Shown: piece after piece, positions 16,959-25,140 of the stretch | How the letters are laid out: the number at the start of each line of letters is the position of its first letter | How positions within the stretch are numbered: position 1 is the first letter of the stretch | Source of the DNA: Cryobacterium flavum | GTDB lineage: Bacteria; Actinomycetota; Actinomycetes; Actinomycetales; Microbacteriaceae | Length of the DNA: 64,000 nucleotides | NCBI RefSeq assembly: GCF_900103805.1 | Contig: NZ_FNIB01000001.1 | Location: 248,001 to 312,000, forward strand | Direction of reading: 5' to 3' | The notes under the pieces: generated by a model | Database searches by the model: none | Seen by the model: the letters and a program-made list of their open reading frames with translations, nothing else | What the model was told of the DNA's origin: nothing | Made by a program: the position numbers and the translations under genes

Positions 16959-17798
16959 TTACTTGATGGATGCTCCACCGTCGACCGGGATCTGGCCTCC
17001 GCTGACGTAGTATGACTGGTCGGAGGCGAGCCAGGCGACCGCGTTCGATACGTGGATTGGCTCGATCCAAGCCTTGCCCATGGGGTTCAGCCCGGCGAAG
17101 GCGGGTTCGGCATCCTCGGCCTGAGGATCGTCAAGGTCTGGGCGGAACAGCTTGTAGGTGTTGCTGTTCTTCACCATCTTCGTGTCGATCGAGTTCGGGT
17201 GGATCGTGTTAACCCGAATTCCGTGAGGACCGAGTTCATTGGCGAGTACCTTCATCAGGCCGACGATGCCGTGCTTGGTAGTCGTATAGGCGGCGACGTT
17301 GGCGAGTCCCTTGAATCCCGCCAGTGAGGAGATAATAATGACCGATCCACCGGCACCGGATGCGATCAGATGGTCGGCAGCGGCTTTGTAGGTGTGCCAT
17401 ACCCCGGTCAGGTTAATGTCCATGAGGTCTTTCCAGGACTGCTCTTCGATCTTCTGGGTGTCCGATCCGAAGGTGAAGATTCCGGCGTTGGCGACGATGA
17501 TGTCGAGCCGTCCCAGTTCTGCGACGCCCTCATCCACGGCCTTGGTCAGCGCGTCGATATCGCGCACATCCGCCTGTTTCGCCACGATACGCCGGTCGAG
17601 AGCTTCGACCTGCCGTACGGTCTCCGCCAGGTCCTCGGCGGTTGCTGGCTCATAGAATGTGGTGACGCTGTCGACGCCCTCGCAGAGGTCGATCGCGATG
17701 ATGTCGGCGCCCTCCTGCGCCAGACGAATGGCGTGGCTTCTGCCCTGCCCTCTCGCTGCGCCGGTGATGAAGGCGACTTTGCCGTCGAGGTTTCCCAT
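16959..17798 (-). CDS. Mycofactocin-coupled SDR oxidoreductase 1
   Basis: This is a 279-residue short-chain dehydrogenase from the ATG at 17798 (GNLDGKVAFITGAARGQGRS). TGAARGQGRSHA (about 12-23) is the NAD-binding glycine motif typical of mycofactocin-coupled SDRs, followed by the extra loop (residues 40-65) of that subfamily. The NAG motif is IVANAGIF, and the catalytic set is SSLAGFKG (Ser) and YTTTKHG (Tyr and Lys). Family members keep NAD tightly bound and pass electrons to mycofactocin. The substrate, an alcohol, is unknown. It is the most divergent of the three tandem copies. Confidence 0.92.
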   Translation of the reverse strand: MGNLDGKVAFITGAARGQGRSHAIRLAQEGADIIAIDLCEGVDSVTTFYEPATAEDLAETVRQVEALDRRIVAKQADVRDIDALTKAVDEGVAELGRLDIIVANAGIFTFGSDTQKIEEQSWKDLMDINLTGVWHTYKAAADHLIASGAGGSVIIISSLAGFKGLANVAAYTTTKHGIVGLMKVLANELGPHGIRVNTIHPNSIDTKMVKNSNTYKLFRPDLDDPQAEDAEPAFAGLNPMGKAWIEPIHVSNAVAWLASDQSYYVSGGQIPVDGGASIK

Positions 17799-17856
17799 GT
17801 CTGTCTCTTTTCTTCCATATGTGGCGGTGCGCTTCGCGTCGCCCCGCGTCAATTGG

Positions 17857-18690
17857 TTACTTGACGAGGTTGCCCGCGTCCACGGGGAGGGTAACGCCGG
17901 TGATGAATCTCGCCTCGTCGGAGGCCAGGAACAATACCGCGTTGCTGATATCGACCGGCTCCACCCAAGGCACTGGCAGGGCGTTGATACTCTTGAAAGC
18001 CTCGACTGCCGAATCCTGAGTGGGGTTCGCATTGGCCGGATCGAACAACCCCCAAACGTCTTCGTTCTGGATCATGATTGTGTTGACCGTTGTTGGATGC
18101 ACCGAGTTCACTCGAATTGAGTATTGGGCGAACTCGTTGGCAAGCGTCCGCATGATGCCGACGACCCCGTGCTTGGCTGCTGTGTAGTGGACGGTGTTAG
18201 CGAGTCCTTTGAGCCCCGCAGTCGAACTGGTAAGAATGATCGACCCGCCTCGTCCGCCTTTGATGAGGTGCGGTAGGGCCGCCTTGCAGGTGTTCCAGAC
18301 GCCGGTCAGATTAATGTCGATGGTTTCCTGCCATGCGGCATCGTCAAGCTCGAGCGCCGGGGACATCTGAAAGATTCCCGCGTTGGCCGACACGATATCG
18401 AGCCGTCCGAGCTGAGCGACTCCATCGTCCATCACCGCTTTTAGCGCTGCTGAGTCACGTACATCGGCCTGTGTAGCGATGATGCGGCGATCCAATGCTT
18501 CCACCTGACGCACGGTCTCGGCCAGATCCTCTGCGGTGGCCATTGGGTATGCATGCACCGACTCAACAGGACCGACGATGTCGACCGCAATGATGTCCGC
18601 GCCCTCCTGGGCCAGTCGCAGCGCATGACTGCGCCCCTGACTTCTAGCGGCACCGGTGATGAACGCTACCTTGCCTTCTACTCTTCCCAT
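17857..18690 (-). CDS. Mycofactocin-coupled SDR oxidoreductase 2
   Basis: This 277-residue SDR starts VEGKVAFITGAARSQGRS. The glycine motif reads TGAARSQGRSHA, with Ser replacing the Gly found in both neighbours. The catalytic residues are in LTSSTAGLKG and HYTAAKHG. The C-terminus is PVDAGNLVK. It sits 58 bases upstream of SDR 1 and 38 bases downstream of SDR 3 with the same orientation, indicating tandem duplication within the operon. The likely role is alcohol oxidation using a non-exchangeable NAD reoxidised by mycofactocin. Confidence 0.92.
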   Translation of the reverse strand: MGRVEGKVAFITGAARSQGRSHALRLAQEGADIIAVDIVGPVESVHAYPMATAEDLAETVRQVEALDRRIIATQADVRDSAALKAVMDDGVAQLGRLDIVSANAGIFQMSPALELDDAAWQETIDINLTGVWNTCKAALPHLIKGGRGGSIILTSSTAGLKGLANTVHYTAAKHGVVGIMRTLANEFAQYSIRVNSVHPTTVNTIMIQNEDVWGLFDPANANPTQDSAVEAFKSINALPVPWVEPVDISNAVLFLASDEARFITGVTLPVDAGNLVK

Positions 18691-18728
18691 GATCTTCTTC
18701 TCCTCGTCGAGTTGTGAAACGAATATTC

Positions 18729-19562
18729 TTACTTGATGCTGCCGCCCGCGTCGACAGGCAGGGTAACGCCGGTGATGTATCTAGCCTCGTCGGAGGCCAG
18801 GAACAGTAACGCATTGGAAATATCAATTGCTTCCAGCCACGGAATCGGCAGCGCCTGCATAGCAACCGATGCAGTCTTGAAGTCTTCGCGGGTGGGGTTC
18901 TTCAGGTCAGGGCGGAATAGCTTGTAGATTGCCTCGTTCTGGATCATGTCGGTGTTAACCTGCGTCGGGTGGATACTGTTCACACGGATCATGTGTGGTG
19001 CCAGTTCAAGGGCCAGCGTTCGCATGAGTCCCACGACACCGTGCTTAGCTGCGGTGTAGTGGGCGAGGTTCTGGTAGACCATCAGAGCGGCGTTGGAACT
19101 GGTCAGGATGATGGATCCACCGCGCCCGCCGGCCTTGATGTGCGGGATTGCTGCTTTTGTGGTGCGCCAGACACCGGACAGGTTCACGTTGATCATGTCT
19201 GTCCAGATCTCCTCCGATAGCTCCTCGGTGGGTGCCATGTCGGTTACGATGCCGGCGTTGGCCGACACGATGTCGAGGCGTCCGAGCTGCGCTACACCCT
19301 CATCCACTGCGGATTTCAGGGCGTCAAAATCGCGCACATCCGCCTTAGTAGCGATGATGCGACGATCGAGTGCCTCGACCTGACGAACGGTCTCGGCCAG
19401 ATCTTCTTCCGTGGCCCCGGCGTACGGCGCTCCGGGAATGTCCTCACAGACATCGATCGCGATGATATCTGCGCCTTCTTGTGCCAGTCGGATAGCGTGA
19501 CTACGCCCCTGGCCTCTGGCTGCACCCGTGATGAATGCGACTTTGCCTTCTACTCTTCCCAT
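18729..19562 (-). CDS. Mycofactocin-coupled SDR oxidoreductase 3
   Basis: This is a 277-residue SDR beginning GRVEGKVAFITGAARGQGRS, with GAGG-less Rossmann motif TGAARGQGRSHA, SANAGIV, and the catalytic TSSNAALMV and HYTAAKHG. It is the first of three tandem copies in transcription order and is preceded by AGGAGG a few bases before its ATG. It shares long identical stretches with SDR 2, such as ADVRDFDALKS versus ADVRDSAALKA. It is probably a client enzyme of mycofactocin. Confidence 0.92.
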   Translation of the reverse strand: MGRVEGKVAFITGAARGQGRSHAIRLAQEGADIIAIDVCEDIPGAPYAGATEEDLAETVRQVEALDRRIIATKADVRDFDALKSAVDEGVAQLGRLDIVSANAGIVTDMAPTEELSEEIWTDMINVNLSGVWRTTKAAIPHIKAGGRGGSIILTSSNAALMVYQNLAHYTAAKHGVVGLMRTLALELAPHMIRVNSIHPTQVNTDMIQNEAIYKLFRPDLKNPTREDFKTASVAMQALPIPWLEAIDISNALLFLASDEARYITGVTLPVDAGGSIK

Positions 19563-19814
19563 GGTTTCCTCCTCATTTTTGATGTTCAGGTTCTATACAG
19601 TCGACTGAGACCGGCGCGGTAGTTGCGGCGGCGCGGCATCCGATCGGAAGGCGTACTCCGCGACTGCGTCGTGCTGCACCTCACGGCTCAGAGTCCCCGT
19701 TCGCCGAAGCAGTCGCGCGTTCCGATCCTTGATAACGCATTTTTTGGCTGAAGACCACCGACTCTCTGTCGCAAGCGCAACGGGCGCTTGTCACGTCTCT
19801 CTGGGTTGCGAACT
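19563..19814. other. Gap between mftC and the SDR genes
   Basis: This 252-base gap breaks an otherwise tight operon, so it may hold an internal promoter or processing site for the SDR-MoxR-VWA-mftDEF half. On the minus strand one frame is open for more than 50 codons and ends at 19593-19595 (reads VIKDRNARLLRRTGTLSRE and ends PPQLPRRSQSTV). It has no clear start or ribosome site, so I do not call it a gene. Confidence 0.35.
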
Positions 19815-21215
19815 CTAACTACAGCCGCACGTTCCTTCTCCGCAGCTCTCCCCGGCGCAGCTGGATTGCGAAGTTGCGAGCAGGTTCATCCCGGCCAGTG
19901 GGCTCTCGTCACAAGCTCCTGCCGGTGGTTGTTCGGGCGTGAACCCGACGAGAGGACTGACTTCGCAGTCGCTGGCGTTCACTGGAACCATCCCGGCGCG
20001 ACGGCTCAGTGTGAGCTGTACCGAGCCCATTCCTTCGCGTCCGGCTCGGGTAGTGCGGTGGGAGTGGTCGACGATTGACGATTTTGGAAGCTCTACCGCT
20101 TTGCCCTTGCGGTTCTTTAGCAACTCTTCGCCGTAGCCCTGGACGCATTCCGGGTCGGGACCATCCAGCGGTAATCCAGTGAAGAATTTGGCGGCCATGC
20201 AGCCGCCCTTGCAAGTGTCGAAAAACGCGCATGAGGTGCACGCTCCACCCGACTGCGGTTCGCGCAGTTTGAGAAAGAGTTCCGAGTGCTGCCAGACCTC
20301 CTGGAAGCCGCCCTCTGAGCGCACATTGCCGGCGAGGAACTCTTCGTGAATGGCGAAGGGGCACGCGTAGACGTCCCCGACGGGGTCTATGAGGCAGACA
20401 ACACGACCTGCGCCGCACAGGTTAAGGCCGGGCAGTGCGTCTCCAAAAGCAGAGAGATGGAAGAACGAGTCTCCGGTGAGCACACCATCTCCGTGTGTGA
20501 CGAGCCAGTCGTAGAGTTCGCGCTGCTGCGTTTGGGTCGGGTGCAGTTCGTCCCAGACGTCCGCTCCGCGACCGGAGGGGCGCAGGCGGGTGAGCCGCAA
20601 TTGGGCGTCAAACTTGTCGGCGATGGCCTTGAAGTCGTCGAGCTGGCTGATGTTCTGGCTCGTACAGACGACCGAGATCTTGAATCCCTTGAAGCCGGCT
20701 TCATACATGTTCTGCATGGCGCTCATAGCCGTGGCGTAGGAGCCGGGGCCGCGCACATGATCGTTGACTTCCGCTGTTGCGCCGTCGAGCGAGATCTGCA
20801 CGTCGACGTAGTCGCTTCTGACGAGACGCTGGGCAATCTCCGGGGAGATTTTCACGCCGTTGGTGGAGAATTTGACTCCGACGTGGTGCTCTGATGCGTA
20901 GTCGACGAGTTCCCAGAAATCGGGACGCACGGTCGGCTCGCCGCCGCCGATGTTGACGTAGAAGACCTGCATCCGCTCGAACTCGTCAATGACGGCCTTC
21001 GCCTCTGCCGTCGTCAGCTCGCGAGGATCGCGGCGCCCGGAACTCGAGAGGCAGTGAACACAGGACAGGTTGCAGGCGTAGGTCAGTTCCCAGGTGAGAC
21101 AGATGGGGGCGTCAAGGCCGTATTCGAAGAGATCGACGAGACGCTCGGTCTTTCGGGGAATATCTTTCGGGGCGAGAACGAACGGGGACGTTCGGGGTGC
21201 ATCGAGGAGCGTCAT
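19815..21215 (-). CDS. mftC: Mycofactocin radical SAM maturase MftC
   Basis: This 466-residue enzyme has the radical SAM cysteines C48-x3-C52-x2-C55 (in ELTYACNLSCVHC) and a C-terminal SPASM domain with many cysteines (GAGRVVCL, VYACPF, GACTSCAFFDTCKGGC) for auxiliary iron-sulfur clusters. MftC decarboxylates and crosslinks the last Val-Tyr pair of MftA. It is longer than the roughly 390 residues usual for mycobacterial MftC: about 90 residues follow the SPASM region and end in the cysteine-rich tail SSCAGESCGEGTCGCS. The ATG overlaps the mftB stop (ATGA). Confidence 0.95.
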   Translation of the reverse strand: MTLLDAPRTSPFVLAPKDIPRKTERLVDLFEYGLDAPICLTWELTYACNLSCVHCLSSSGRRDPRELTTAEAKAVIDEFERMQVFYVNIGGGEPTVRPDFWELVDYASEHHVGVKFSTNGVKISPEIAQRLVRSDYVDVQISLDGATAEVNDHVRGPGSYATAMSAMQNMYEAGFKGFKISVVCTSQNISQLDDFKAIADKFDAQLRLTRLRPSGRGADVWDELHPTQTQQRELYDWLVTHGDGVLTGDSFFHLSAFGDALPGLNLCGAGRVVCLIDPVGDVYACPFAIHEEFLAGNVRSEGGFQEVWQHSELFLKLREPQSGGACTSCAFFDTCKGGCMAAKFFTGLPLDGPDPECVQGYGEELLKNRKGKAVELPKSSIVDHSHRTTRAGREGMGSVQLTLSRRAGMVPVNASDCEVSPLVGFTPEQPPAGACDESPLAGMNLLATSQSSCAGESCGEGTCGCS

Positions 21216-21487
21216 GAGGTCCTTTCAACGACCATGGAGGATTTCGCGAGGGTGCCGAGAGCACGCTGATAGCGGGGCAGATCACTCTCAGCGATGCCCG
21301 CGGCCGTGCACGCTGCGCGGGCAGAAGGTACGTCGGCGAGAGTCCTCACGACGGCGAGAAGCGTCGTATCTTTTAGGAATGAGAGCTGGCGGGTACCGAA
21401 ATGGTAGAGCAGCGCACCGAACGGCTCCGGGCGAACAGATACCTGGGGATGGAGATCCCATCCCCGGTCAAGATCCAGGCCGGCCAT
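21212..21487 (-). CDS. mftB: Mycofactocin precursor-binding chaperone MftB
   Basis: This 91-residue protein has the PqqD-like RRE fold of peptide chaperones: VRPEPFGALLYHFGTRQLSFL forms the beta hairpin region and the C-terminal half is helical. MftB binds MftA and delivers it to MftC. The ATG at 21487 lies ten bases after the mftA stop, and the TGA overlaps mftC. Length and order (A, B, C) are canonical. Confidence 0.92.
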   Translation of the reverse strand: MAGLDLDRGWDLHPQVSVRPEPFGALLYHFGTRQLSFLKDTTLLAVVRTLADVPSARAACTAAGIAESDLPRYQRALGTLAKSSMVVERTS

Positions 21488-21496
21488 GTCAGCGAT

Positions 21497-21628
21497 TTAG
21501 TAGACGCCGCACATGCCGTCGATCGAGATCTCCTCGACCAGGGTATCGGATTCGAGATCCAACGCCGCAGAATGTTCAGCGCCGGCGGTTGCGGATTCGG
21601 TGGGGCTGGTCTTTTTTGCGGAAACCAT
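21497..21628 (-). CDS. mftA: Mycofactocin precursor peptide MftA
   Basis: The ATG at 21628 lies six bases after AAGGAG and gives 43 residues ending in ISIDGMCGVY. The IDGMCGVY terminus is diagnostic: MftC modifies the final Val-Tyr and MftE cleaves before it to release the cofactor seed. The preceding acidic leader (ALDLESDTLVEE) is the chaperone-recognition part. The frame runs open 23 codons further upstream, but that stretch overlaps the promoter palindromes and lacks a ribosome site. It is first in the operon, divergent from mftR. Confidence 0.95.
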   Translation of the reverse strand: MVSAKKTSPTESATAGAEHSAALDLESDTLVEEISIDGMCGVY

Positions 21629-21673
21629 GCGGTTCTCCTTGCGATAGAAATCGACATCAGTGGCGAAAATCTC

Positions 21674-21705
21674 GTGCATGCACCAGACTAGTGGCACTCA
21701 GTGCC
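21674..21705. promoter_or_regulatory. Candidate MftR operator palindromes between mftA and mftR
   Basis: The 99-base divergent intergenic region holds two perfect palindromes: GTGCATGCAC (21674-21683) and GGCACTCAGTGCC (21693-21705), the latter two 6-bp arms around one base. They sit 23-54 bases ahead of the mftR start and about 46-77 bases ahead of mftA. This placement suits a TetR repressor controlling both directions. MftR binding here is inference. Confidence 0.55.
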
Positions 21706-21727
21706 GAAAGTACAGGGATGAAAACAA

Positions 21728-22360
21728 ATGAATGAATGCTCTGTGGCACCGCGGATGGGCCGACAGCCGCTGACGACCCGCGCCGCCCTGAGCCACGTAG
21801 CACTTCGGCTTTTTCTCGAGCACGGTTTCGACCAGACGACCGTCGACGACATTGCCACCGCCGCCGGAATTGGGCGTCGAACCCTGTTTCGCTACTTTCC
21901 CTCCAAGAACGATCTGCCCTGGGGTGACTTTGACGCTGAACTCGCGCGTATGCGCGCGTTCCTCGCTGCTACGGACACGACCGTGTCTCTCGTCGATGCG
22001 CTCGCCCGGGCGGTCGTCGAATTCAATCGATTTCCGTCAGAAGAGGTCCCCTTTCATCGCGAGCGGATGAACCTGCTGCTGAACGTTCCTGCGCTCGTGG
22101 CGCACTCCACGCTGCGATATGCCGAGTGGCGCCTGGTGGTGTCGGATTTCGCGGCTGGCCGCTTGGGAGTCGCCGTCGACGCGATCGAACCGACAGTGAT
22201 CGGCTGGGTATTCCTCGGTGCATCGCTCGCCGCGTACGAGCAGTGGCTCAGAACTGACGGCTCCAACCTCATTGAGCTGCTCGAGTCGGCCTTGCTCCTG
22301 CTTAAGGAGGGTTTCACGTCGGGTGAATTACCAACAGTTGGACCCGGAGGACAGGCATGA
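21728..22360 (+). CDS. mftR: Mycofactocin system TetR regulator MftR
   Basis: In this 210-residue TetR-family protein the N-terminal helix-turn-helix runs about residues 15-60 (TTRAALSHVALRLFLEHGF, VDDIATAAGIGRRTLFRYFPSKNDL). The C-terminal two thirds would bind a ligand; long-chain acyl-CoA has been reported for the mycobacterial protein. It is divergent from mftA and its stop overlaps the mftG start as ATGA (22357-22360), so regulator and oxidoreductase are co-translated. Confidence 0.93.
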   Translation: MNECSVAPRMGRQPLTTRAALSHVALRLFLEHGFDQTTVDDIATAAGIGRRTLFRYFPSKNDLPWGDFDAELARMRAFLAATDTTVSLVDALARAVVEFNRFPSEEVPFHRERMNLLLNVPALVAHSTLRYAEWRLVVSDFAAGRLGVAVDAIEPTVIGWVFLGASLAAYEQWLRTDGSNLIELLESALLLLKEGFTSGELPTVGPGGQA

Positions 22361-24027
22361 ACCCACGGGTACCGGTGTCGAACTTGACGGACGTGAACTA
22401 TGACGTGATCGTGGTCGGTGCCGGCGCAGCCGGAGCCCCACTCGTAGCCCGACTGAGTGAAGATCCCGAGAGACGGGTGCTGCTCCTTGAGGCAGGACCG
22501 GTGCCGCGGTCCGCCGCCGAATTCCCGCCCGAGTTACTCGATGCTGGAACCGTGCAGGGAGCGACGCCGGGACATCCGCAGAATTGGTCGTTCACAGGTA
22601 ATCTCACACCGAAACTGCCCTACTCAATCGCGCGCGGCCGGATCCTCGGTGGATCATCGACGATCAACGGCTCGTACTTCATTCGTGCAAGAAAAGCCGA
22701 CTTCGATTCCTGGTCTATCGGGTCACCCGAATGGGCCTGGGAAAAGGTATTGCCGTTCTATCGCCGGATCGAAACCGACCTGCAGTATGGCGAGTCCGCC
22801 GTTCACGGTGGTGCGGGGCCGATGGTCGTCGGTCGGCCTCCGCAGGACCATCCAGTGACCGTCGCTTTTCGCGCGGCGGCCGTGGAGCTGGGTTTCGCCG
22901 ACGAACCTGACAAGAACGATCAGGGTATTCCGGGACACGGACCGCTCCCGATGAACACGCTCGACGGCGTGCGTCAGAACACCGGGATCGCCTACCTGAA
23001 TCCGGTGCGGCACCGCAGAAACCTCACGGTGTCGGGTGACAGCTACGTGCGCCGTGTACTGTTCGAGGGAACAAGAGCCATCGGTGTCGAGGTCACGCGG
23101 GGCGGCGGGATGGTTCAGCTGCGAGGCCGAGAGATTGTGCTCTCGGCAGGCGCGATCAAATCACCTCACCTGCTGCTGGTCTCAGGGGTGGGCCCCCGGG
23201 AGCAACTGGAACAATTCAACATTCCAGTCGTGCGCGACTTGCCCGGGGTCGGGGCGAATTTCAGTGATCACCCGGATATCGCCGTGCTGTGGCAGCCGCG
23301 CCGACAGATCGTTGACTACCGCACGTCGCAGTCGATGGCGGCGTGCCTGAACTTCACGGCGACCGGTTCTACTGCGCCCGGGGATCTGGAGATTCTCCCG
23401 ATGCTTAAACCGATGGGGTATCTGTTGACCGGCAGCGCGCGCGGCATCATGGTCGGGGTACGCGCCGCAGCGAGGCGTCCGCTTCGATCACTTCGGGCGA
23501 TGCGCGGGGTGTCGATGCGGCGCTTCGCGAACCAGATCGCCTATCGGGGGGACCTCGCGCTGCTCGTCGCCGTGCAGTCAGAGACTTCGCGCGGACGTAT
23601 CAGCCTCGAGTCGGGCGATCCAGACGTGCAACCGCGCATCGACTACAACTACCTCTCGACCGAACACGACCTCAAACGCATGCGCGAAGTTGTGCGGGTG
23701 GCGGTACATTTGCTGCGAACAGATGCCTACAGGCACCTGTTTAAGCGATTGACCGAACTGACCGACACCGTGCTCGAGAGCGATGAACTGCTCGATGATT
23801 GGCTGCGCTCCCACTTGGGCACCGCCATTCACCTCTGCGGCAGTGCACGGTTTGGGCCAGCAGATGATCCAGGGGCCGTCGTCGATCAATACGGGCGCGT
23901 GCACGGTGTCGAGGGGTTGCGCGTCGCCGACACCTCGATCCTGCCGACCACGCCCGTGCGCGGACCGGCCGCGACCGCCGTTCTCGTCGGGGAGCGCGTG
24001 GCCGACTTTATTCGCCGCGGAATGTAG
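22357..24027 (+). CDS. mftG: Mycofactocin dehydrogenase MftG (GMC family)
   Basis: This 556-residue FAD enzyme of the glucose-methanol-choline family starts with YDVIVVGAGAAGAPLVARL (about 14-32, dinucleotide-binding) and continues with LLLEAG and the GMC signature GRILGGSSTINGSYF. The C-terminal active-site segment is HLCGSARFG (about 492-500, usual catalytic His region) to DTSILPTTPVRGPAATAVLVGERVA. MftG has been linked to reoxidation of mycofactocinol toward the respiratory chain. A 40-codon relic of a second copy lies at 11037-11156. IS30 debris begins about 110 bases downstream. Confidence 0.95.
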   Translation: MNPRVPVSNLTDVNYDVIVVGAGAAGAPLVARLSEDPERRVLLLEAGPVPRSAAEFPPELLDAGTVQGATPGHPQNWSFTGNLTPKLPYSIARGRILGGSSTINGSYFIRARKADFDSWSIGSPEWAWEKVLPFYRRIETDLQYGESAVHGGAGPMVVGRPPQDHPVTVAFRAAAVELGFADEPDKNDQGIPGHGPLPMNTLDGVRQNTGIAYLNPVRHRRNLTVSGDSYVRRVLFEGTRAIGVEVTRGGGMVQLRGREIVLSAGAIKSPHLLLVSGVGPREQLEQFNIPVVRDLPGVGANFSDHPDIAVLWQPRRQIVDYRTSQSMAACLNFTATGSTAPGDLEILPMLKPMGYLLTGSARGIMVGVRAAARRPLRSLRAMRGVSMRRFANQIAYRGDLALLVAVQSETSRGRISLESGDPDVQPRIDYNYLSTEHDLKRMREVVRVAVHLLRTDAYRHLFKRLTELTDTVLESDELLDDWLRSHLGTAIHLCGSARFGPADDPGAVVDQYGRVHGVEGLRVADTSILPTTPVRGPAATAVLVGERVADFIRRGM

Positions 24028-24137
24028 GGCGTACTTCTTACGGCCTGTACCCCGATGATTATCGCCCGGAGGACGATTCCAACGCCGATGAAAGGGAAGA
24101 TCGTTCACAAGCCCTGCACAGGATCTAGCGCCCACAA

Positions 24138-24281
24138 TCAACGCCCCTGGGCGTTCTTCACAGTCCGGCCGTGACGCCAACGCATCCCCGTACGCCGGTT
24201 GATCTTCAACATTCGGCACGCCTAGGCGTTACTGATTCCTTGCCTCATTAGCCGAGCATATTCAACGCGCGTCTCGGCCAT
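24138..24281 (-). pseudogene. IS30-family transposase, N-terminal remnant
   Basis: From 24281 the minus strand reads MAETRVEYARLMRQGISNA, a TAG where glutamate is expected, then ACRMLKINRRTGMRWRHGR and a TGA at 24138. This is the first helix-turn-helix of IS30 transposases (GxSNxEACRxxGIxRRTGxRW). A short frame starting at about 24335 (TDGSRSRKKVTGA) is likely the true N-terminus, separated by a frameshift. Everything after about 50 residues is gone. The sequence 24028-24137 between mftG and this relic holds no other gene; an AACGCC-CCTG-GGCGTT hairpin (24140-24155) could serve as mftG terminator. Confidence 0.75.
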
Positions 24282-24346
24282 CGGCAGCGCCGGTCACCTT
24301 CTTGCGGCTTCGGGAACCGTCTGTCATCGCTACTCCTAAAACTCAG

Positions 24347-24396
24347 GTGTTGCGACGTTGGCTGGAAAACGCCCAGCCTGTCATGGCCGCCGACAC
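24347..24396 (+). repeat. 50-bp terminal repeat of an IS30-type element (copy A)
   Basis: This stretch matches the reverse complement of 27007-27056 at 46 of 50 positions by my alignment, and all four differences are transitions. It lies just upstream (5') of the IS30 N-terminal remnant, where the element's left end should be. The remaining bases 24397-24583 show no gene. Confidence 0.75.
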
Positions 24397-24583
24397 ACCG
24401 TCTGCGTGAAGTCGGTTCGGACTTTGCGCAGCGCTGTCCCCGATGACGGCGATTGGTTGGCGCTGCATGTGCTGGCAACGGCATGCCGCCATAGGAGGGG
24501 GCTATGTTGGGTGGGAGATGCAAGCGGCATCGGAGTTGGTTGAGGTACCGCCGGTCCGGGCCGCTCATCACGAAGGAGATTCA

Positions 24584-24826
24584 ATGTCGAATCAGGATCA
24601 TGAACCGTGCGCAACGGGAGATCTCGAGGTCCGCAGTCTGTCCGATCATGAATGGCGTGTCGGCGACCGCCGCTGCCACGAAAGGTCACCCAAGAAGGTG
24701 CTCGGTTACATCGAAAAACGTGGTTCTGCTTTTGAAGTCATGAATATAGAGGCGCCGCGACGGCACGTCATGTTTGATCATTTCGAGTCGGCGGTCGCCT
24801 CGTTTGCGTCAGTTTCCCCGACTTAG
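24584..24826 (+). CDS. Small conserved-looking hypothetical protein
   Basis: An ATG preceded by GAAGGAG (six bases) opens 80 codons. The product runs SLSDHEWRVGDRRCHE, KVLGYIEKRGSAFEVM and FDHFESAVASFA, a pattern I associate with small actinobacterial proteins of unknown role; there is no helix-turn-helix, membrane span or signal. It sits inside the segment bracketed by the two IS30 ends, beside the acyl-CoA ligase, and so may be part of the moved cargo. Confidence 0.55.
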   Translation: MSNQDHEPCATGDLEVRSLSDHEWRVGDRRCHERSPKKVLGYIEKRGSAFEVMNIEAPRRHVMFDHFESAVASFASVSPT

Positions 24827-25140
24827 ATTTTGTTTACGGCGTTGACGTCAACTTGCCGATTCACTCAGCTCCGGGTCCGAAACCCTGACGTGTTTACGCT
24901 GCGAGGTCCAGATGCAGCAGTAGCGGCTCGGTCCAAGCTGTCCCTGGCGTCAAGCAGCATAGATGTCAAAAATGAGACTGACTTGACTTAGATGAGACAG
25001 GACATGACGGGAACTCCATGACCAGCGTCGTGATCACCGTTCCGCGCGGGAGCTGGTGGATCTGGGGGTGTTGAGCCCGGAGAATCGCTGGCAGTACCTC
25101 GGGGACGCCGCCTAACTATCGGGTGCAGCTTGGGGTCAGG
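24827..25140. other. Intergenic stretch downstream of the acyl-CoA ligase
   Basis: No complete gene is visible. One plus-strand frame near 25030-25115 reads SARELVDLGVLSPENRWQYL and stops, which could be the tail of a lost gene, but I cannot name it. The repeated TGACTTAG/ATGAGAC-like words at 24980-25005 have no clear meaning. Confidence 0.3.

Noticed and set aside
24140..24155. mftG terminator
   Set aside because: The AACGCC-CCTG-GGCGTT hairpin lies inside the IS30 relic and lacks a T run on the plus strand, so its function is uncertain and it is only mentioned.
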